Assembly: GCA_964442355.1 (NCBI GenBank)
Contig: CAYTZS010000001.1
Coordinates: forward strand, 81,024 to 145,023
Direction of reading: 5' to 3'
Source: UBA6168 sp964442355
GTDB taxonomy: Bacteria > Bacteroidota > Bacteroidia > Chitinophagales > Saprospiraceae
Length of the DNA stretch: 64,000 nt
Of this stretch, positions 59,353 to 64,000 are shown one piece after another; position 1 is the first letter of the stretch; each line of letters opens with the position of its first letter. The notes beneath the pieces were generated by a model that did not search any database, was not told the DNA's origin, and saw only the letters and a program-made list of their open reading frames with translations. The translations under genes and the position numbers were made by a program.

Positions 59353-60096
59353 CTATTTTTCTTTACCTGCTGCCCACATTATGCCGCCTAGGATGTGCTG
59401 CAAAAACAGCGGCTCAGTGAACGACTCAGAAGTGTGCCCTCGGCCCGTGTAAAACGCCCGCCCGCCTTGGTAGTGATGATACCAAGCAATGGGGTGATTG
59501 GAGCCGTTCTCGCCTCCCTCGTAAGTTGTTTCATCGAGTTGGCAAAGCACGTGTACGTCGGGGTTCAGGTTCTTGTAGTTGTACCACTCGTCGAAGCAAG
59601 TCCAATCGTTGGGCAGGTGCTTGGTGCTGGGGTGCTTCTTGTCCTTCACCCGGATGGTGGCATTCTGTTGCTTGGGGTGGCTCTTGAAGTAGCCGCCGAC
59701 CAGCTTGCCGTACCACGGCCAATCGTACTCCGTGTCAGATGCTGCGTGAATGCCCATGTAACCGCCACCAGACTTGATGTAACCTTCAAATGCCTGTTGT
59801 TCTTTGTCGCCCAGCACGTTCATGGTCGTACTCAAAAAAACTACTGCATCGAATTTTGTCAGGTTTTCCTTGGTAAAAACAGTACTGTCCTCCGTGGCAT
59901 CCACCCCAAAATTATGCTCATTTCCAAGCTTCCGAATCGCCACAATTCCATCGGGAATACTGGCGTGGCGGTAACCATTGGTCTTGGAGAAAACAAGGAC
60001 ATTGAAGGCTTTGCCGTTTTTCGTCACGCCTTTGGGCGGGTGGCAACCCATCAAAAGTAATGCACTGAAAATGGCGAGTATGGTCAGTTTTTTCAT
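59353..60096 (-). CDS. ThuA-domain lipoprotein
   Basis: A 247-residue lipoprotein (lipobox LLLMGC, Cys18). The ThuA-like glutamine-amidotransferase fold has VLVFSKTNGYRHASIPDGI, GGGYMGIHAASDTEYDWPWY and GGRAFYTGRGHTSESF. In Bacteroidota such proteins go with sugar catabolism and may act on trehalose-like sugars; the catalytic cysteine of amidotransferases is not present. The ATG at 60096 starts the signal peptide. Confidence 0.87.
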   Translation of the reverse strand: MKKLTILAIFSALLLMGCHPPKGVTKNGKAFNVLVFSKTNGYRHASIPDGIVAIRKLGNEHNFGVDATEDSTVFTKENLTKFDAVVFLSTTMNVLGDKEQQAFEGYIKSGGGYMGIHAASDTEYDWPWYGKLVGGYFKSHPKQQNATIRVKDKKHPSTKHLPNDWTCFDEWYNYKNLNPDVHVLCQLDETTYEGGENGSNHPIAWYHHYQGGRAFYTGRGHTSESFTEPLFLQHILGGIMWAAGKEK

Positions 60097-60155
60097 GAAA
60101 ATGTTGTTGATGAATGTTGCAAGCGAAGGTAAAGGGTTTTGCCTATTTTTACCCC

Positions 60156-62543
60156 ATGACCATTTCACTCCTCGGCATCCGACACCACGGCCCCGGCTCG
60201 GCTAAAGCCGTTCTATCGGCTCTCGAAGCCAACCCGCCCGACTGCCTCGTTGTCGAAGCACCCTCCGACGCCGAGGGTTTATTTGCGATTGTAGATTTAC
60301 GATTGACGATTGGGGAGGCCGAACAAACCCACCAACCCCCTGCCCTTGATGCAGAAATAGAAAGTGAACCCGACACTCCCAATCGTCAATCATCAATCGT
60401 CAATCGCAAATCCCTCAAGCCTCCCGTCGCCATGCTCATCTACGACCCCAAGGACTTGAGCCGGGCCAGCTACCTCCCCTTCGCCGAGTTCTCGCCAGAG
60501 TGGCAGGCCATCGCTTTTGCGAAGCAGCACAACATCCCCGTCCGCTTCATGGACCTGCCGATGGAGCTGCACTTCGCCCTCGACGAGGCCGAGCGGCAGA
60601 ACCCACAAGCGGCGCTAGAGTTTTTGGAAAAAATGACGCCCGAAGAACGCCAGTTCCGGGCCGACCCAATGGGCCACCTCGCCCGGCTGGCAGGCTACAC
60701 GGACAGTGAGCGCTGGTGGGAAGTTATGTTCGAAAGTGCCGGGAATGGGGCGGAGATTTTCGCCGCCATTGCAAAGATGATGGCCGCCCTGCGGGAAGGC
60801 ACCGAGGAAAGCGCCCGCACCCTGCAACGGGAAGCCTACATGCGCCAGACCATCCGGCAGGCGCAGAAGGACGGCTTCCAAAACCTCGCCGTCGTCTGCG
60901 GGGCTTGGCACGTGCCAGCACTCGAAGGTTTTGAAAAAATAAAGGCCAGCCACGACGCCGCATTGCTGAAAGGCATCAAAAAAATCAAGACCACCGCCAC
61001 TTGGATTCCGTGGAGCTACGACCGACTGACCTTTCAGAGCGGCTACGGGGCGGGCATCATCAGCCCGGCATGGTACGAGCTGATTTTTACCGAAGGAAAA
61101 CACGCCGCCACGCACTGGATGGTGCGGGTGGCCATGTTGCTCCGCAATGAAGACCTCGACGCCTCGTCGGCCAACGTCATCGAGGCCATCCGGCTGGCCG
61201 AGGCGCTGTCCACCATGCGGGGACTGGCCCTGCCGGGCATTGACGAGCTGCGGGAAGCGGCCGTCACAACCATTTGCGAAGGCGATGCGGAGAAGTTGCA
61301 ACTCATTGAAAATAAGCTGGTTACGGGGCAAAAAGTGGGCAGTGTGCCCGACAATATCCCCGTCGTGCCGCTCCAGCGGGACATTGAGCAGTCGGTGAAA
61401 ACGACCCGCCTCAGCAAGTACTGGGAAAGCCCCGACGAGGAGTGGCTCGGCGCCACCGCCGCTGCGCCACAGGGCGGCATTGACCTTCGGGAAGAATCGG
61501 GGCGGCTGAAAAGCCACCTACTGCACCGCCTCCACCTGCTCGACATCCCGTGGGGCCGCCTCATGGAACTGAACCGCCACCAATCGGCGGGCGGTTTCAA
61601 GGAGTTTTGGAAGCTAAAATGGTCGCCGGACTTCGCCATCCGCATCATCGAGAAGGGCGCTTGGGGCAATACCGTGGAGGAGGCCTGCACCCGTTTTTTG
61701 AAGAAAAAAACCGAGGAAACGACCACCCTGCCCGCCCTCACGACGCTCGTGAAACAGACGCTGAATGCTGATTTGCCTGCGGCTTTCGACCTGTTACTCC
61801 GCAAATTGGAGAACCTCGCCGCTGTCACTACCGATGTTTACCACCTGATGGACGCCCTGCCACCATTGGCGCAAATCGTGCGCTACGGCAATACCCGTGG
61901 CACCGACGTGCAAGCCGTGGAGCAGGTGGTGCAGCACCTCGTACCCCGCATCTGCATCGGCCTACCCGCCGCCGTGCCCAACCTCGACGAGGACGCCAGC
62001 AGGGAGGCTTTCGACAAACTGATGAGCGTAAACCGGGCGCTCGGCCTGCTCAACGACCCCGACTTCTTCGCCCAATGGTTCGACGCCCTCGCCTCCATAG
62101 CCGACAATCTGCGGGTGAACGGCATCTTGACCGGAGCCTGCACCCGCATCTTGTTCGACAAAAAAATAAGGTCGGAAGAAGAAACGGCCACCCGGATGCA
62201 ATACTCGCTGTCTCAAGCAACCCCTCCACTCGAAGCCGCCCAATGGCTTGAAGGTTTCCTGCAAGGCAGTGGACTGCTCCTCCTGCACAACCCCAGCCTC
62301 TGGAACCTCCTCGACGCCTGGGTGGACGGACTCGCCTTCGAACCTACCTTTCGGGAAACGCTGCCCATGCTGCGGCGCACTTTTTCCCGCTTCCCAGCGC
62401 CAGAACGGGAGCGAATGCTTGGGCTGGCGAAGCAGGGGCAGATGGTGGAACGGGTGGCAGAAGTGATTGATTATGAGGAGGATAGGGCGGGGCGGGTGAT
62501 GCCGATTGTGAGGAGGTTGTTGATTGGGCAAAATAGCATTTAA
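60156..62543 (+). CDS. DUF5682-family protein
   Basis: A 795-residue protein starting MTISLLGIRHHGPGSAKAVL, a hallmark of DUF5682. Further marks are VVCGAWHVPALEGF and the helical middle and C-terminal parts. Members are usually encoded with a MoxR AAA ATPase, a VWA protein and DUF5691, so the family is thought to be part of a chaperone-like system; those partners are not seen here. A 131-bp inverted tandem-word repeat (60281-60411) is inserted in frame after about residue 42, adding about 44 residues. Confidence 0.82.
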   Translation: MTISLLGIRHHGPGSAKAVLSALEANPPDCLVVEAPSDAEGLFAIVDLRLTIGEAEQTHQPPALDAEIESEPDTPNRQSSIVNRKSLKPPVAMLIYDPKDLSRASYLPFAEFSPEWQAIAFAKQHNIPVRFMDLPMELHFALDEAERQNPQAALEFLEKMTPEERQFRADPMGHLARLAGYTDSERWWEVMFESAGNGAEIFAAIAKMMAALREGTEESARTLQREAYMRQTIRQAQKDGFQNLAVVCGAWHVPALEGFEKIKASHDAALLKGIKKIKTTATWIPWSYDRLTFQSGYGAGIISPAWYELIFTEGKHAATHWMVRVAMLLRNEDLDASSANVIEAIRLAEALSTMRGLALPGIDELREAAVTTICEGDAEKLQLIENKLVTGQKVGSVPDNIPVVPLQRDIEQSVKTTRLSKYWESPDEEWLGATAAAPQGGIDLREESGRLKSHLLHRLHLLDIPWGRLMELNRHQSAGGFKEFWKLKWSPDFAIRIIEKGAWGNTVEEACTRFLKKKTEETTTLPALTTLVKQTLNADLPAAFDLLLRKLENLAAVTTDVYHLMDALPPLAQIVRYGNTRGTDVQAVEQVVQHLVPRICIGLPAAVPNLDEDASREAFDKLMSVNRALGLLNDPDFFAQWFDALASIADNLRVNGILTGACTRILFDKKIRSEEETATRMQYSLSQATPPLEAAQWLEGFLQGSGLLLLHNPSLWNLLDAWVDGLAFEPTFRETLPMLRRTFSRFPAPERERMLGLAKQGQMVERVAEVIDYEEDRAGRVMPIVRRLLIGQNSI
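60281..60411 (+). repeat. Tandem-word inverted repeat N inside the DUF5682 gene
   Basis: The left arm (60281-60317) begins ATTTGCGATTG and ends GATTGACGATTGGGGAG. The right arm (60376-60411) begins CTCCCAATCGTCAATC and ends CAATCGCAAAT. The outer 11 bp and about the inner 14 bp pair perfectly; the period is 7 (ATCGTCA, ATCATCA, ATCGTCA). The frame stays open through the element. Confidence 0.9.
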
Positions 62544-62675
62544 GAGTATGGAAAGAATAAATAGATTGTTTTTTCAAATGATACTTGCATCAATGAAATA
62601 GACATCTTAATTTTGTCCCTGATTAGAAGTCCAAGATAATATCCAAACCTTGGACGAACCGCAAAAAAATCTTAT

Positions 62676-62793
62676 CTCTTGTCGAGTAAGAGAAGCGGCT
62701 TTAACTGAGCAAAGATGATATTCAACTATGTCATTGCCTTTCTGAGGCTTTGATTTTTGTTATCATACATCGGTTAAAGCCGCTTTTTTTTGC
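62676..62793 (+). ncRNA. Structured RNA candidate ending in a terminator
   Basis: A small stem CTCTT/AAGAG (62676-62692) is followed by AAGCGGCTTTAAC (62693-62705) and its exact reverse complement GTTAAAGCCGCTT (62773-62785), then TTTTTT. The 67-base loop contains a further pairing (GATGATA with TATCAT). The long closed domain and U-tract suggest a stable RNA of about 100 bases or an extended terminator of the DUF5682 gene. No known RNA family was recognised. Confidence 0.45.
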
Positions 62794-62837
62794 CTAAAAC
62801 CAAACTTCTGCAAAGGCAGGAGTTGATACAAAGAGAA

Positions 62838-62872
62838 AACCCTGCAAAACGACGGCAATCGTTTGCAGGGTT
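62838..62872. terminator. Strong stem-loop in the spacer
   Basis: AACCCTGCAAA and TTTGCAGGGTT pair perfectly over a 13-base loop. No U-tract follows, so it may be part of an RNA. Confidence 0.45.
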
Positions 62873-62944
62873 GGATTGGTACTTTTCATTCTTCACCCGA
62901 AGGTGTGGCTATGGAAGCCAAAATGAAAGGTAAGTCTATAAGAA

Positions 62945-62986
62945 GCTGCAAAGTTAGGCACTTTGCAGCAGACTTGCTCATTTTTT
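62945..62986 (+). terminator. Stem-loop with T-tract
   Basis: GCTGCAAAGT and ACTTTGCAGC pair perfectly over a 5-base loop; a run of six T follows at about 62981. Confidence 0.5.
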
Positions 62987-63023
62987 CTTCACTAGCCCGC
63001 CTTCTACAAACTTGTTTTCGCTT

Positions 63024-63173
63024 ATGAAAAAAGTGAATTTACAGGTGAAAGTGAGGCAATGGCTAACTGTGGTGTGCAACGGGCTTGACCCGAAGACCTT
63101 TTTGAAGGTTTTCGCTTTGGCTTGTTTGACTTACACCATCTGTTATGCGCTGAGCCTAACTTTAGGTGGGTAA
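63024..63173 (+). CDS. Small single-pass membrane peptide (49 aa)
   Basis: An ATG frame of 49 codons reading MKKVNLQVKVRQWL, then VVCNGLDPKTF and a hydrophobic helix VFALACLTYTICYALSLTL. A basic N-terminus plus one membrane segment is coherent for a real small protein. It looks a little like the N-terminus of TraL-type (DUF3989) conjugation proteins, but that is weak. It stands in a spacer rich in stem-loops. Confidence 0.4.
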   Translation: MKKVNLQVKVRQWLTVVCNGLDPKTFLKVFALACLTYTICYALSLTLGG

Positions 63174-63205
63174 CACTAAGGTTGCCAACAAAGGCCCTCC
63201 CTCAT

Positions 63206-63236
63206 TTTGAGTGGAGGGCTTCTTCAATTTATTCCT
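63206..63236 (+). terminator. Stem-loop after the small peptide gene
   Basis: GCCCTCC and GGAGGGC pair, extended by CTCA/TGAG, over a short T-rich loop; a weakly T-rich tail follows (TTCTTCAATTTATT). Confidence 0.55.
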
Positions 63237-63271
63237 GTGACAATTTTTAGATAAATCAGGCCTCCAACCCC

Positions 63272-63279
63272 TATCTTTG
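63272..63279 (+). promoter_or_regulatory. Bacteroidota -7 box for the DUF433/DUF5615 pair
   Basis: TATCTTTG matches TAnnTTTG, 14 bp before the ATG at 63294. Confidence 0.55.
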
Positions 63280-63293
63280 TAAAAACGACTCAA

Positions 63294-63521
63294 ATGAATT
63301 GGCAACCCTACATAACGTCCAATCCAAAAATCTGCCACGGGCAGGCTTGCATCAAGGGCACCCGCATCCCGGTCTCGGTCATTTTGGACAACCTGTCAGC
63401 CAACATCTCGCCAGAGGAAATCCTGAAAAGCTATCCTACGCTCCAATCGGTGCATTTGCAGGCGGCGTTGGCTTATGCTGCCTCCCTCGCCAAGGAGCGC
63501 ATCATCGAATTTGCCGCCTAA
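63294..63521 (+). CDS. DUF433-family antitoxin
   Basis: A 75-residue protein reading ITSNPKICHGQACIKGTRIP, then ILDNLSANISPEEILKSYP and a C-terminal helix, all typical of DUF433 (VapB-like, winged helix) antitoxins. It precedes a DUF5615 toxin after 3 bp and probably regulates the pair. Confidence 0.88.
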   Translation: MNWQPYITSNPKICHGQACIKGTRIPVSVILDNLSANISPEEILKSYPTLQSVHLQAALAYAASLAKERIIEFAA

Positions 63522-63524
63522 GCC

Positions 63525-63881
63525 ATGCTGCTTTTCAAAATTGACGAAAACTTGCCTGATGAATTGGCGGCCATGCTCGTCGAAGCTGGTCACGACGCCG
63601 TTTCCGTTTACGACCAACACTTGGAAGGAGAACCCGATAACGTGGTTTCGAAGGTTTGCAGAGAAGAAAAACGGGCAGTGGTCACCCTTGATGTTGGCTT
63701 CGCAAATGTCCAGAACTACCCACCTGCGCAATATGCTGGCATCATCGTTTTGAGGGTAAGGAGCCAAGACAAAATCAATATCCTCAACACTTTCCACAAA
63801 GCATTGCCCTTGCTTGAGTCAGAGCCTTTGATTGGGAAACTTTGGATTTTGGATGAAAACAAGGTAAGGATAAGAGGGTAG
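63525..63881 (+). CDS. DUF5615 PIN-like toxin
   Basis: A 118-residue PIN-like nuclease candidate beginning MLLFKIDENLPDELAAML (acidic D7, E8), with HDAVSVYDQHLEG and KRAVVTLDVGFANVQNYPP, the usual DUF5615 marks. It would cleave RNA when free of the antitoxin. Third toxin-antitoxin pair of the window. Confidence 0.87.
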   Translation: MLLFKIDENLPDELAAMLVEAGHDAVSVYDQHLEGEPDNVVSKVCREEKRAVVTLDVGFANVQNYPPAQYAGIIVLRVRSQDKINILNTFHKALPLLESEPLIGKLWILDENKVRIRG

Positions 63882-63917
63882 TTTCTGCTACGCCTGAGTG
63901 CTGAATTCGCCAAAAAA

Positions 63918-63960
63918 AAAATGGGCACCACATTCATAAAAGATGTTGCCCATTCTTTTC
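63918..63960 (+). terminator. Terminator after the DUF5615 gene
   Basis: AATGGGCA and TGCCCATT pair perfectly around a 19-base loop; an A-rich run lies before and CTTTTC after, so it could work in both directions. Confidence 0.65.
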
Positions 63961-64000
63961 CAAAAACTAGACTTTTTTCAAACGTGCATCACGTCCTTCT

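Overview
The window is chromosomal DNA of a Bacteroidota bacterium, most likely of the Saprospiraceae (Lewinella/Haliscomenobacter relatives). The signs are promoters of the TAnnTTTG type, weak or absent Shine-Dalgarno sequences, a PorE-like OmpA protein, a CotH/lamin-tail protein with a type IX secretion C-terminal domain, LytS/LytT-type two-component genes, a fused E1 alpha-beta 2-oxoacid dehydrogenase and a DUF5682 protein. GC is moderate, a little over half by eye; it drops around 37.4-39.3 kb and in several spacers. No rRNA, tRNA, insertion sequence or CRISPR array was seen.

Layout. 0-17 kb: end of dnaN, an ABC exporter, a PorE-like protein, a TPR protein, enoyl-CoA hydratase, fused E1 dehydrogenase, alpha/beta hydrolase, MFS transporter, Bax-inhibitor protein, thiolase, lipoprotein, OmpA protein and a 2OG-Fe(II) oxygenase. 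17-30 kb: an envelope protease cluster, all on the minus strand. It holds an exported papain-like peptidase, two tandem exported paralogues, an unknown exported protein, a caspase-like/TPR protein, a gluzincin metallopeptidase/TPR protein, an anti-sigma/TPR protein, its ECF sigma factor, the remnant of a CHAT protease and a metacaspase-like/DUF4384 protein. 30-37 kb: histidine kinase and LytTR regulator, glutathione peroxidase, holB, ricT and lpdA. 37-41 kb: an accessory island with a UPF0175/PIN toxin-antitoxin pair, an Mrr-type nuclease, a methyltransferase and an MntA/HepT pair. 41-64 kb: APH-RapZ fusion, CotH protein, GH18, aldehyde dehydrogenase, TraB protein, VanX-like dipeptidase with a Crp-family regulator, a degenerate sigma-like protein, GHMP kinase, quinone reductase, GNAT, MobB-MobA fusion, MoaC, coiled-coil protein, ThuA protein, DUF5682 protein, a spacer of stem-loops, and a DUF433/DUF5615 toxin-antitoxin pair.

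Two signals stand out. First, six sites in the protease cluster share one architecture, read on the minus strand: CTGTTAAC, exactly 15 bases, then CCATNAA. Five lie upstream of exported-protein genes and one at the start of the ECF sigma gene. This looks like the promoter of that sigma factor and defines a candidate regulon of exported cysteine proteases. It ties sigma factor, TPR anti-sigma, metallopeptidase and caspases into one candidate envelope-response or conflict system.

Second, at least fifteen loci carry short tandem words of 7-9 bases, often with a complementary second arm that can fold into a hairpin. Each locus uses its own word or one of a few shared words. They sit between a promoter and a start codon, between convergent stop codons, or in frame inside genes. 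Five successive spacers between 29.8 and 33.6 kb each carry one. They resemble cyanobacterial heptamer repeats (STRR) in form and seem to be an active interspersed repeat system.
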